Shown: one piece after another, positions 37,250 to 47,015 of the stretch
How the letters are laid out: every line of letters begins with the position of its first letter
How positions within the stretch are numbered: position 1 is the first letter of the stretch
Source of the DNA: Romboutsia faecis
GTDB taxonomy: Bacteria > Bacillota > Clostridia > Peptostreptococcales > Peptostreptococcaceae
DNA length: 64,000 nt
Reading direction: 5' to 3'
Assembly: GCF_014323405.1 (NCBI RefSeq)
Contig: NZ_JACRWE010000006.1
Location: 1 to 64,000 of the forward strand
Notes under the pieces: model-generated
What the model was told of the DNA's origin: nothing
What the model saw: the letters and a program-made list of their open reading frames with translations, nothing else
Databases searched by the model: none
Position numbers and translations under genes: made by a program

Positions 37250-37525
37250 AAAAACTCCGCCCTAAATTAATAGGACGGAGATTATCCGCGTTGCCACCTA
37301 ATTTATGTACAGTAAAAAATACTATACATCACTCATTCTCAGGTACTATCATACCCTATTCGCTATAACGTGCGACTGACGGTAAAGTCTACTCTCATAT
37401 AAAATGATTTCAATTTACTCCTCAAAGGCCCATTCACTAAATTTCTTCTTGTTGAGATTCCACCATCCTCAACTCTCTATGTTGAACCTAAACTTAGCTA
37501 CTATCCCTTTTCTTAGGAATTTATT
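37250..37525 (-). promoter_or_regulatory. Tryptophan T-box leader of trpP
   Basis: On the minus strand it has Stem I with an AGTAG S-turn partner, GTTGAGGATGGTGG distal loop, and specifier side GTGAA-TGG-GCC. The specifier codon is at 37430-37432 (UGG, tryptophan). The T-box sequence AGGTGGCAACGCGG is at 37286-37299, with a terminator at 37251-37280 (CTCCGTCCTAT with the complementary AGGGCGGAG, then TTTTTTTA). Uncharged tRNA-Trp should stabilise the antiterminator and switch on trpP. Confidence 0.92.
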
Positions 37526-37539
37526 ATTAATTTATATTA

Positions 37540-37568
37540 ATAATATTTTAAATTTTTAATATAGTCAA
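37540..37568 (-). promoter_or_regulatory. Promoter of the trpP T-box transcript
   Basis: On the minus strand: TTGACT (37563-37568), 17 bp, TATTAT (37540-37545), about 15 bp before Stem I. Confidence 0.7.
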
Positions 37569-37650
37569 TATTATTTTCTAAATTTTTTAAATAAATTTTT
37601 TATTTGTTTTATTTATATGCAAATTTTATTAACTTGTTACTATATAATTT

Positions 37651-39642
<1,992 letters not shown>

Positions 39643-39662
39643 CTAACCCCCTTAAATTTATA

Positions 39663-39677
39663 TGAAATCGTTTTCTA
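39663..39677 (-). promoter_or_regulatory. cre-like site (CcpA) at the galactanase promoter
   Basis: TGAAATCGTTTTCTA fits the cre consensus with one deviation. It lies just after the -10 (TATACT on the minus strand), where CcpA would block transcription. The same 16 bases occur at 57111-57126 before ganS. Confidence 0.7.
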
Positions 39678-39706
39678 AGTTAAGTATATAGCAAGTAAAT
39701 ATGTTT

Positions 39707-39720
39707 GTAAATATATTTAC
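39707..39720 (-). promoter_or_regulatory. LacI-type operator over the galactanase -35
   Basis: GTAAATATATTTAC is a perfect 14-bp palindrome. On the minus strand its TTTACA end is the -35 element, with TATACT 17 bp downstream. The same palindrome is at 57157-57170 and 57307-57320. A one-mismatch copy, GTAAATAAATTTAC, lies at 39850-39863, about 140 bp upstream, which could allow looping. Confidence 0.75.
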
Positions 39721-39849
39721 TATATTATATATATTCATTACTAAAAATAATAACTAAATATTTTATACTATTATTTTTTATATGGGTATTATGTTAGTTT
39801 ATTAATAAAATATATAATATATTAACTGTTTTTAAGACTCACTTGATAA

Positions 39850-39863
39850 GTAAATAAATTTAC
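39850..39863. promoter_or_regulatory. Upstream auxiliary operator of the galactanase gene
   Basis: GTAAATAAATTTAC differs from the main palindrome at one position. The rest of the 442-bp gap (39637-40078) holds the promoter, the main operator, the cre-like site and the hairpin at 39889-39926. Confidence 0.55.
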
Positions 39864-39888
39864 TAAATATAAAAAAGATGATAGTAAA

Positions 39889-39926
39889 AATAGCTAGAAT
39901 CCTGGAGTATCCAATATCTAGCTATT
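39889..39926 (-). terminator. Terminator of the pentapeptide-repeat gene
   Basis: AATAGCTAGA pairs with TCTAGCTATT, with an inner TGGA/TCCA pairing. The minus strand continues TATTTTTACT. It is closely related in sequence to the hairpin at 41937-41972. Confidence 0.7.
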
Positions 39927-40078
39927 ATATATATTAATTCATTATATATTAAAATACATATGATCTATCATAATAGTATTTTGAACAAGACCTTATAAAT
40001 CATTCATAATTATTCCTTTGATTCCTTTGATTTCTTTGACATACTACTGTGCCTATCATAGTATTTTGATAAAAAATT

Positions 40079-41058
40079 TTAAATTATATTAATATTATTA
40101 AGATTAACACCAATTCCCTTTAATGAATTGTATGTAGTCTTATCCATATTAGCTCCTTCAAATTTTATTTCCTTAAGTGCTCGATAATATTTATTACTAA
40201 GCATAAAACCTGATAAGAATGATACATTTCTTAAAGTTGCATTGTTGAAAGTACAATCACTTAATACCGCTTTGTCAAACTTAACATTGCTAAATTCCAT
40301 ACCATCAAAGTTTACTTTTCGTAAGTCACTTTTAGAAAAATCCACTCTATTAAAAGTACACTTAATAAAATTTACTTTTCTTAAATCTGTTATCTTTATA
40401 TTTACATTATTGAAAACAACTTTATTAAAAGTAGAGTCTGAAAAATCATTCATACTTAAAGTTGCATCATTTATAATTGTAGATTCAAAAATACAGTTTG
40501 TTAGGTCATTTTTACTAAAGTTACAATTAGATAAATTAGCATTTGTAAAGTTTGAATTACTTAAGGCACTTGCTAAAATAACACTTCCTGATAGATTAGA
40601 ATTAGAGAAGTCATTATTTACTAAAGAGCTACTTTTAAATTTGCTATTAATTGCATTTGCATTTTTAAAATTAGCACTATTTATGGAACTACCATTAAAT
40701 GATGTATTTGCTAAGTCACTATTTTCAAAATTAACTTCATTCAGCATACTTCCGTTAAATGAACTACCTTTTACGCTAGTATTAGATAAGTCACTATCAT
40801 TTAAATTTCTTCCGCTAAAATCTAATACTAATTTATTTTCTTCTTTTTTATTTGTTATAGAACTTAATAATTCATCTAAATCACCTATACTTTTAATGCA
40901 AATATAATAAGCAGTTCACTGTCTTTTCCACTCATAATTAAGTCATCATATCGTTGTTCTAAATCTAATAATAAGTCATTTTTTATATCTGCAACCTCAT
41001 CATTCATTTCATAATTTGCAATAATTTCATTTAAGTATATATTAATTTTTTCTTTCAT
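40079..41058 (-). pseudogene. Pentapeptide-repeat protein with PadR-linked N-terminal domain, frameshifted
   Basis: From the ATG at 41058 (AGGAGAAT before it) the frame reads a helical domain MKEKINIYLNEIIANYE...DLLLDLEQRYDDLIMSGKD, like the domain found downstream of PadR genes. Near 40915 one base is missing. The continuing frame reads AYYICIKSIGDLDELLSS and then, without a break, about 35 pentapeptide repeats of the A(D/N)LxN type (SFNGSSINSANFKNANAI) to 40079. The repeats should fold as a right-handed quadrilateral helix. The PadR gene 10 bp upstream forms an operon with it. The role is unknown; the frameshift may be real or a sequencing slip. Confidence 0.8.
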
Positions 41059-41068
41059 TTTTATTCTC

Positions 41069-41398
41069 CTATATTATACGTTCTAATATATTTTTTGCAT
41101 ATTCCCAGTTAGCTTTATTTTGTAAATATGTTTCTCTACCTTTTTCCGTAATTCTGAAATATTTTCTTCTTCCACCCTGAGACTCATCTCCCCAATACCA
41201 TTCTATATCTTTATCTGCTTCAAGTCTTCTTACACTAGAATACATTGTAGCTTCTTTCAGTTCATATTCACCTTGAGTTAAATCTAATATTTTTTTTATT
41301 ATTTCATATCCATAATAATCTTTTTCTAGTAATAACTTCAAAATCATTGTATCTGTATTTCCTCTCAATAAATCCGAAGTCATCTTTTTCTCTGCCAT
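41069..41398 (-). CDS. PadR-family regulator 1
   Basis: The protein has 109 residues from the ATG at 41398, chosen because GGAGAG lies 5 bp before it; the longer frame from 41434 would start inside the promoter. It has the PadR winged helix: SDLLRGNTDTMILKLLLEKDYYGYEIIKKI, recognition region ELKEATMYSSVRRLEAD, and wing WYWGDESQGGRRKYFRITEKG. Short PadR proteins usually repress their own operon in response to envelope stress or drugs. A perfect operator-like dyad sits inside its promoter. The next gene is the pentapeptide protein. Confidence 0.92.
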   Translation of the reverse strand: MAEKKMTSDLLRGNTDTMILKLLLEKDYYGYEIIKKILDLTQGEYELKEATMYSSVRRLEADKDIEWYWGDESQGGRRKYFRITEKGRETYLQNKANWEYAKNILERII

Positions 41399-41422
41399 AG
41401 TAACTCTCCTCTCTTCATAAAC

Positions 41423-41451
41423 AGTATATGACACATTACTATGTGTGTCAA
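41423..41451 (-). promoter_or_regulatory. Promoter with PadR operator in the spacer
   Basis: On the minus strand TTGACA (41446-41451), exactly 17 bp, then TATACT (41423-41428). The spacer contains ACACAT-N4-ATGTGT (41431-41446), the inverted repeat typical of PadR operators, so repression by PadR 1 is expected. Confidence 0.75.
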
Positions 41452-41603
41452 TGTACTTAATATAGTAAGGTTAACTCTATGTATTTTTATGTCAATTCAA
41501 TAAAACCATTATAATATAATCAAAGTTTTAATTGTTAAAAGTTGAGAAATGAATATTCATAATGTATGATTAAAGTAGGATTTGTTAAGAGGGAGGTTGT
41601 TTT

Positions 41604-41858
41604 ATGCTAAAAAAGATTTGGATAGTACTTCAATACATTGTATTAGTAATATTACTTATGAGCTTTGCAACTGCTATATATCTAGGTAACTTACAACGTA
41701 TATTTGGAGGAATTATATTTATTACATTTTGGATAACAATGATGTTAGAAAATAAATCCCCAAATAAAAATAAGATTGTATCAACTCTATTTTATACAAC
41801 TGGTGCAATAATATTAGTTGTAAATATTGCTGCTGTGTTATTTGGATTTACCTCATAG
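41604..41858 (+). CDS. Small two- to three-span membrane protein, hypothetical
   Basis: This 84-residue protein is nearly all membrane: spans at about 5-25, 30-46 and 59-81, separated by short polar turns (NKSPNKNK at about 50-57). There is no recognisable motif. It starts at ATG behind a strong AGAGGGAGGTTG and stands alone, divergent from the PadR gene and convergent with the 42022-42297 gene. The function is unknown. Confidence 0.7.
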   Translation: MLKKIWIVLQYIVLVILLMSFATAIYLGNLQRIFGGIIFITFWITMMLENKSPNKNKIVSTLFYTTGAIILVVNIAAVLFGFTS

Positions 41859-41936
41859 CAATATATTTACAAATATAGGATTTTATATAATAAACTTAAC
41901 TCTGTTATAAAATTTAATTATACATAGAAAATTAAA

Positions 41937-41975
41937 ATAGCTAGAATATTGGAACATACAATATCTAGCTATCTT
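41937..41975. terminator. Terminator between two small membrane-protein genes
   Basis: ATAGCTAGA pairs with TCTAGCTAT and the inner ATATTG with CAATAT. AT-rich tails are present on both sides (TTTTAATTTT on the minus strand). It resembles the hairpin at 39889-39926 in sequence. Confidence 0.65.
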
Positions 41976-42021
41976 TATATACTTTAATTAATAATATATT
42001 AAATTGGCTTCATAAATTAGT

Positions 42022-42297
42022 TTATCTTTTGAATACTGGCTTTAACAGTAATTGAGCTGATATCATAAAAGTAAGTAAAGATATAGCAAATGGCATAACT
42101 TTAGGTAAATTCCCAGGTAAATTTGTAAATACAGGCTCCATTAATAATATTGCTCCAAGAACAACTATGGCTAATCCTATATAAGACAATAATCCATATT
42201 TTTTTATGTACTTTCCATCCTTATAATTTTTTATAAGAAAATAAAGTCCACAAACAAATATCAAAATCCCTGTAAACATCATAATCCATAATAACAT
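42022..42297 (-). CDS. Small three-span membrane protein, hypothetical
   Basis: This 91-residue protein has spans at about 3-23, 36-55 and 66-85, and a short basic tail (KPVFKR). No family is recognised. A hydrophilic loop KNYKDGKYIKK between spans 1 and 2 should face the cytoplasm. It starts at ATG behind CATGGGGGTGCG and is not obviously in an operon with argH, whose end is 155 bp away. Confidence 0.65.
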   Translation of the reverse strand: MLLWIMMFTGILIFVCGLYFLIKNYKDGKYIKKYGLLSYIGLAIVVLGAILLMEPVFTNLPGNLPKVMPFAISLLTFMISAQLLLKPVFKR

Positions 42298-42452
42298 TGT
42301 CGCACCCCCATGTAAGTTTATATTTATTATTAATGATATATAAAAGTTAAAAACCTTATCATAATTATAAACCTTTTAAGCGTAATTTGGGTACCATTTT
42401 TCAAAATATTGTAAAATACAATTGATGTATATGTTATAAATTATATTTAATC

Positions 42453-43769
42453 TTATTTTATCAGCTCTTTTATTCCCTTATCTAAAATTTTATCATAATC
42501 AATAAAGTCATATATACTTTCATCAAATACATCTGCAAACTTACTAAGCTCATCAAGACTTAACTCTTCTATTGATTTTTTATTATCTTCACAATAAATT
42601 ACTATAGCTCCAACTATACTATGAGCATTTCTAAATGGAATTCCTTTTTTAACCAAATAATCTGCAACCTCTGTTGCATTTAAGAATCCACTTTTAACAC
42701 ATGACTTCATTTGATCCTTATTTACTTTTAGTGTAGCTATCATTTTTTCCATTACTTGAATACACATTTTTAATTGTTTTACACTGTCAAAAAATCCTTC
42801 TTTATCTTCTTGCATATCTTTGTTATATGCTAATGGTAAACCTTTCATAACAGTTAAAAGCCCCATTAAATTACCATATACTCTACCAGTTTTCCCTCTT
42901 ATTAGCTCTGCACCATCTGGGTTTTTCTTTTGAGGCATTATACTACTTCCTGTAGTGTATAAATCATCTATTTCAATAAATTTAAACTCTTGACTACTCC
43001 ATAGTATTAATTCTTCACTTAATCTACTTAAGTGCATCATTATTATAGAAAAGTCACTCATTAACTCTATTAAATAGTCTCTATCACTAACTCCATCCAT
43101 ATAGTTTTCTACTACTCTTTTAAATCCTAATTTTTCCATGGTTACATTTCTATCTATACTATGAGTTGTTCCAGCTAATGCTCCACATCCCAAAGGACTT
43201 TCATCAAGTATTTCTAAAGCATTTTTTAGTCTTTTCTCATCTCTAGTAAACATACTATAATAAGCCATTAAATGATGCTTAAAAGTTACTACTTGAGCTC
43301 TTTGTAAATGAGTATATCCTGGCATTAAAACTGAATTATTATTAGCAACTTCTTTAATTGTATTTCTAAAACTTGATATTAGTTCTATTAATTCTTGTGT
43401 TTTCTCTTTTGCATACAATCTCATATCTGTTGCTACTTGGTCATTTCTACTACGACCTGTGTGAAGTTTTTTACCTACTTCTCCAATTCTTTGTATTAAA
43501 TTTATCTCTATAAAACTATGTATATCTTCATAATTTCCCTCTAATATTAAATCTCCATTTTCAATATCTGCTTTTATCTTTATTAATTCTTTAGTGATTG
43601 TCTCACATTCTTCTTTACTTAATAAACCACATACCCCTTGCATATAAACATGAGCGATACTTCCCTCTATATCTTGTTTATATAATACTTTATCAAATTC
43701 AAATGATTTATTAAATTCTTCCATTAATTTATTTTCTTCTTTTCTAAAACGTCCACCCCATAATTTCAT
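42453..43769 (-). CDS. argH: Argininosuccinate lyase
   Basis: This 438-residue enzyme of the fumarase/aspartase superfamily starts MKLWGGRFRKEE, the standard N-terminus. The ATG at 43769 has GGAGG 8 bp upstream, so it is preferred over the ATG at 43784. It contains HTGRSRNDQVATDMRLY and the superfamily signature GSSIMPQKKNPDGAELIRGK with the catalytic Ser. It splits argininosuccinate to arginine and fumarate, the last step of arginine synthesis. argG and other arginine genes are absent from the window. It lies immediately after the NhaC-type gene (the TAA of that gene overlaps the ribosome-binding region), so both share the T-box leader. Confidence 0.96.
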   Translation of the reverse strand: MKLWGGRFRKEENKLMEEFNKSFEFDKVLYKQDIEGSIAHVYMQGVCGLLSKEECETITKELIKIKADIENGDLILEGNYEDIHSFIEINLIQRIGEVGKKLHTGRSRNDQVATDMRLYAKEKTQELIELISSFRNTIKEVANNNSVLMPGYTHLQRAQVVTFKHHLMAYYSMFTRDEKRLKNALEILDESPLGCGALAGTTHSIDRNVTMEKLGFKRVVENYMDGVSDRDYLIELMSDFSIIMMHLSRLSEELILWSSQEFKFIEIDDLYTTGSSIMPQKKNPDGAELIRGKTGRVYGNLMGLLTVMKGLPLAYNKDMQEDKEGFFDSVKQLKMCIQVMEKMIATLKVNKDQMKSCVKSGFLNATEVADYLVKKGIPFRNAHSIVGAIVIYCEDNKKSIEELSLDELSKFADVFDESIYDFIDYDKILDKGIKELIK

Positions 43770-43783
43770 ATCTTTAACCTCCA

Positions 43784-45322
43784 TTAATTTTGAATAATTT
43801 CTATAGTTTTAACTTCTGATTTATTTTTATTTGATTTACTTAATAAAAATACACTTATTAATAAGATTGTAAATGATATAACTACGCTTATCTCGCTATT
43901 AATTACACCTGCAATTAAAAATCCTACTAAAGTTATACTTCCATTTAACACTGCATAAGGTAGCTGTGTTTTCACATGGTCTACAAGGTCACAACCGGCT
44001 CCTGTAGATGATAAAATTGTTGTATCAGATATTGGTGAGCAATGGTCTCCAAATAATCCACCTGATAAAACCGCTCCTATACATACATATATAGATGCAT
44101 CTAAAGAAACTGCCATAGGTATTGCAAGTGGCATCATTATTGCAAAAGTCCCCCAAGAACTTCCTGTTGCAAAAGATACACAAGCTCCTAATATAAACAG
44201 TATTGCTGGTATTAATGCAACTGGAACATTACCGCTAAGTAATTGTATTATATAATTTGCTGTTCCTAAATTTTTAATAGTTGCTCCAAGTGACCACGCA
44301 AGTACTAAAGTTATCGATACATAAACCATTTTTTGCATTCCATTTATATAAATGCTAAACGATTCATTAAAAGTTTTTGTTTTATAATAAACCATAAGAC
44401 CTATTAAAACTATAGCTGCAAATAAATATGCTGTTGTTAAAGCTATTCTAAAATCACTACCTCCAACTGGCTTCATTGGAAAACCTAGTGGTATTAATAT
44501 TGAAAATAATGTTATAAATAAAACTACAAGTGGTGCTATTACAAGTGAAGCCTTTGAATTTGAAGCTTCATATTCTGAAACTTTTTCTGATTTTCTTTGA
44601 GGATTAGAACTATCCCAATATAATTTCCCAGTGTTTTCAACTCTTTGTTCTGCTTTTAGCATTGCTGAAAAGTCAAGCTTTGAAGATGCTATTAATGGAA
44701 CCATTGTTACTGCTAGTATAGGATATATTTGGAATGGTATTGCTTTTACAAATGCAGTAAAGTCTGATTGAGTTATACTAAGTGCTTCAAATTCTTTTTG
44801 TATAAGCCCCATTACATATACTCCCCACCCTATGAATGGTACTAATACTGCTATTGGTGATGCTGTTGAATCTATTATCCAAGCTAGTTTTTCTCTAGAT
44901 ATTTTTAATTTATCAAATATAGGTTCAAATATTGGACCTACTATAAGTGGTGTTCCTAAATCTGAGAAGAATATTAATATTCCTCCAAACCAAGCACTCA
45001 TTTGGGCCTTTGTTTTTGTATTTATTAATTTTGTTACTTTCCCTGCAAATGCTTGAGCCCCTCCTGATTTTTCTATTAAAGCTATAAATCCACCTATAAA
45101 CATTAATAGTACCAACACACCTGCATTATAGCTATCTGTAAGCTGTACAAAGAAGTAGTCTCCTATAAGTGATTTTACTGCTGTTATTGGGCTAAAGCTA
45201 CTCAATACTAATACTCCTAAAAAACTTCCTGTAAATAATGATATTACTACATTTTTACTTAAAATTGCTATTATAATTGCCACTAATGGTGGAATTAAAC
45301 TTAATACTCCATAATGTTCCAT
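43784..45322 (-). CDS. NhaC-family permease (probable amino-acid transporter)
   Basis: This 512-residue protein has 11-12 spans in the NhaC Na+/H+ antiporter family. It shows SLIPPLVAIIIAILSKNVVISLFTG at the start, FFSDLGTPLIVGPIFEP, WIIDSTASPIAVLVPFIGWGVY and the end motif LSGGLFGDHCSPISDTTILSSTGAGCDLVDHV. The family includes transporters of amino acids controlled by T-boxes. The T-box here has AAG (lysine) by best alignment, with AGA (arginine) if shifted one base; argH downstream would favour arginine. It is therefore more likely an amino-acid carrier than a true sodium antiporter. Start: ATG behind AGGGGAGAT. Confidence 0.88.
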   Translation of the reverse strand: MEHYGVLSLIPPLVAIIIAILSKNVVISLFTGSFLGVLVLSSFSPITAVKSLIGDYFFVQLTDSYNAGVLVLLMFIGGFIALIEKSGGAQAFAGKVTKLINTKTKAQMSAWFGGILIFFSDLGTPLIVGPIFEPIFDKLKISREKLAWIIDSTASPIAVLVPFIGWGVYVMGLIQKEFEALSITQSDFTAFVKAIPFQIYPILAVTMVPLIASSKLDFSAMLKAEQRVENTGKLYWDSSNPQRKSEKVSEYEASNSKASLVIAPLVVLFITLFSILIPLGFPMKPVGGSDFRIALTTAYLFAAIVLIGLMVYYKTKTFNESFSIYINGMQKMVYVSITLVLAWSLGATIKNLGTANYIIQLLSGNVPVALIPAILFILGACVSFATGSSWGTFAIMMPLAIPMAVSLDASIYVCIGAVLSGGLFGDHCSPISDTTILSSTGAGCDLVDHVKTQLPYAVLNGSITLVGFLIAGVINSEISVVISFTILLISVFLLSKSNKNKSEVKTIEIIQN

Positions 45323-45459
45323 AATTAAATCTCCCCTCTATTTTTTCAAAATATTCCGACTTATTTACTTATATTTATAATAAGAATTAATTTAATTAAA
45401 TCAATACATCTGTGAATCTCTTTTTATAACCAATAACCTTACTTCTTTATCTAGAAATA

Positions 45460-45790
45460 AAAAAGCCCCTTAGCAATATGCTAAGAGGCGAATTTCCGCG
45501 GTACCACTCTTATTAGTAAGAAATTAAACTTCTAAGAAATAAGCCTTTGTATTAAAAAAGCCCCTTGGAATAAAATCCAAGAGGCGAATACTATCCGCGT
45601 TACCACTCTTATTGGTAAAATAACTTACCCACTCTATCTCTTAAGGCGAGAACACCTACTGCTATACTTAATTTCCTGCAGTCTTCTCCAAAGCTCTTTT
45701 CACATAAATTTCAATGCCTAGCTTCCACCATCCTAAGCTCTCTATAAAATCAACTTAAGCTACTCTCTTTTTCACAGAATTTGATTGGTA
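45460..45790 (-). promoter_or_regulatory. T-box leader with two successive antiterminator/terminator modules
   Basis: On the minus strand one Stem I (about 45640-45785, AGTAGC turn, GGATGGTGG loop, specifier side GTGAA-AAG-AGC at 45693-45703) is followed by T-box 1 (AGTGGTAACGCGG at 45594-45606) and terminator 1 (45559-45584, then TTTTTTAA). After about 35 bases comes T-box 2 (AGTGGTACCGCGG at 45496-45508) and terminator 2 (45465-45490, then TTTTTTAT). The second module has no Stem I of its own. Together they fill the 532-bp gap before the permease gene. Confidence 0.88.
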
Positions 45791-45803
45791 TATTTTGTTA
45801 GTT

Positions 45804-45835
45804 ATTATAGTAATACACTAAATTTCATATGTCAA
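45804..45835 (-). promoter_or_regulatory. Promoter of the NhaC-argH T-box transcript
   Basis: On the minus strand TTGACA (45830-45835) and TATAAT (45804-45809) are 20 bp apart, longer than ideal. TACTAT at 17 bp is an alternative -10. Confidence 0.5.
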
Positions 45836-45854
45836 TACTTTTGTATTTATTTTC

Positions 45855-46787
45855 TTAATTTTCACATTCTTTTATGCAATATACTAGGTCTGCAAATACA
45901 ATAGGTACATTTATATTTTTTTGAAGTATAACATAATAATTTTCAACAGGCACTATTGTAGGTCCAACATAAGGTGATACCTCTATAGTTAATGAAGGTT
46001 TTTGGTAGTTTTCTATAAACCAATCTTTGTATCCATTGCCTGTAGTAGATTCTTCCTTAGGAATTAATTTATATCCAGTTAGTAAAGCAATACTCTTTGC
46101 AATAATTAAATCTCTATTTTCATTAATTTGATTAAAATACCAGTAGATTTCTTCTCCAGATGAATGATATGATATTGTTCCATCAAACTTGTAACATTCG
46201 GTTAAAATTTTAAGTGCATATGTTTCTGGTTCTGAAAAACAATAAGGTCCAGGATATCCTTCAGATCCTGGGATTTTAGCTAAATCAGTCGCTGGATTAG
46301 ATGTTGGATAATTTCTATTTAAATCAACTCCATTTATATTAGACTTCCAAGGCAAAAAAGACTCTCTTTGTAAATAATCTTTAACTTGATATTCTTTGAA
46401 AATAAATTCTTTACCACTTAAAACCAAGTCAGCTCCATCAGGATTTACAAGTGGAACAAAAACGAATGTAACCCGATTTAAAAGTTCTCTTATATTTATT
46501 CCACAGACAATAGTAGGATTATTATATAAATTTACCATGTAATTTATTTGATCTAACAATAAAATTGTATTAATAGCCTCTCTAGCATGATGAGTTCCTT
46601 GCACAAGTATCTTTGTACTTCCACACCCTAGTCTAACAGCTAAAATAGGAGTTCCTTGAACAGATGAACCTATTTGAAAATAAGATAGTATATCTTTGTT
46701 ATATTTGGCTAATTCACATATAGCTATATTAATATGCCTTGAAAAAGGCTTTGAATCATATAAATTGATATAACTTCTAGTAAACAT
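45855..46787 (-). CDS. M14-family zinc carboxypeptidase
   Basis: This 310-residue protein has the M14 fold. Zinc ligands are His67 and Glu70 in GTHHAREAI and His208 in SYHSSGE; the general base is Glu269 in LTIEVSPYVG. NPDGADL and GVDLNRNYPT are conserved substrate-pocket stretches. There is no signal peptide, so it acts inside the cell, perhaps in the mother cell during sporulation or in peptide recycling. Relatives include gamma-D-glutamyl-diamino acid endopeptidases that cut peptidoglycan stem peptides, but they usually carry LysM domains, absent here. Start: ATG after AGGTATGACTAT; a single gene. Confidence 0.88.
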   Translation of the reverse strand: MFTRSYINLYDSKPFSRHINIAICELAKYNKDILSYFQIGSSVQGTPILAVRLGCGSTKILVQGTHHAREAINTILLLDQINYMVNLYNNPTIVCGINIRELLNRVTFVFVPLVNPDGADLVLSGKEFIFKEYQVKDYLQRESFLPWKSNINGVDLNRNYPTSNPATDLAKIPGSEGYPGPYCFSEPETYALKILTECYKFDGTISYHSSGEEIYWYFNQINENRDLIIAKSIALLTGYKLIPKEESTTGNGYKDWFIENYQKPSLTIEVSPYVGPTIVPVENYYVILQKNINVPIVFADLVYCIKECEN

Positions 46788-46893
46788 ATATAGTCATACC
46801 TCCAATCGTCAGTTTTAAACAACCTAATGCGAACTTTTATACAAAAATACTCTACTATAATATATTCAATTAACTTACTTTAGTTCTAAAAAA

Positions 46894-46920
46894 ATGAAAA
46901 ATGACCTAAAATAGGTCACT
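46894..46920 (-). terminator. Terminator of the 47016-47531 gene
   Basis: TGACCTA pairs with TAGGTCA, and the minus strand continues TTTTTCATTTTTTT. It lies about 95 bp past the stop codon. Confidence 0.75.
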
Positions 46921-47015
46921 TAAAACACAAAACTATTCTTATTTGTTGACTAATCAACTAATGTAATCACCAACTAAATTTCCTCTAGTACCCAAATATG
47001 ATATTATATAATATC

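Noticed and set aside
40242..40907. Long plus-strand frame opposite the pentapeptide-repeat gene
   Set aside because: The repeated Leu/Lys/Ser pattern is what the five-residue repeat produces when read antisense; no ribosome-binding site.
43784..45322. True Na+/H+ antiporter function for the NhaC-family gene
   Set aside because: The T-box leader and the argH partner point to an amino-acid transporter; family name alone is not enough.
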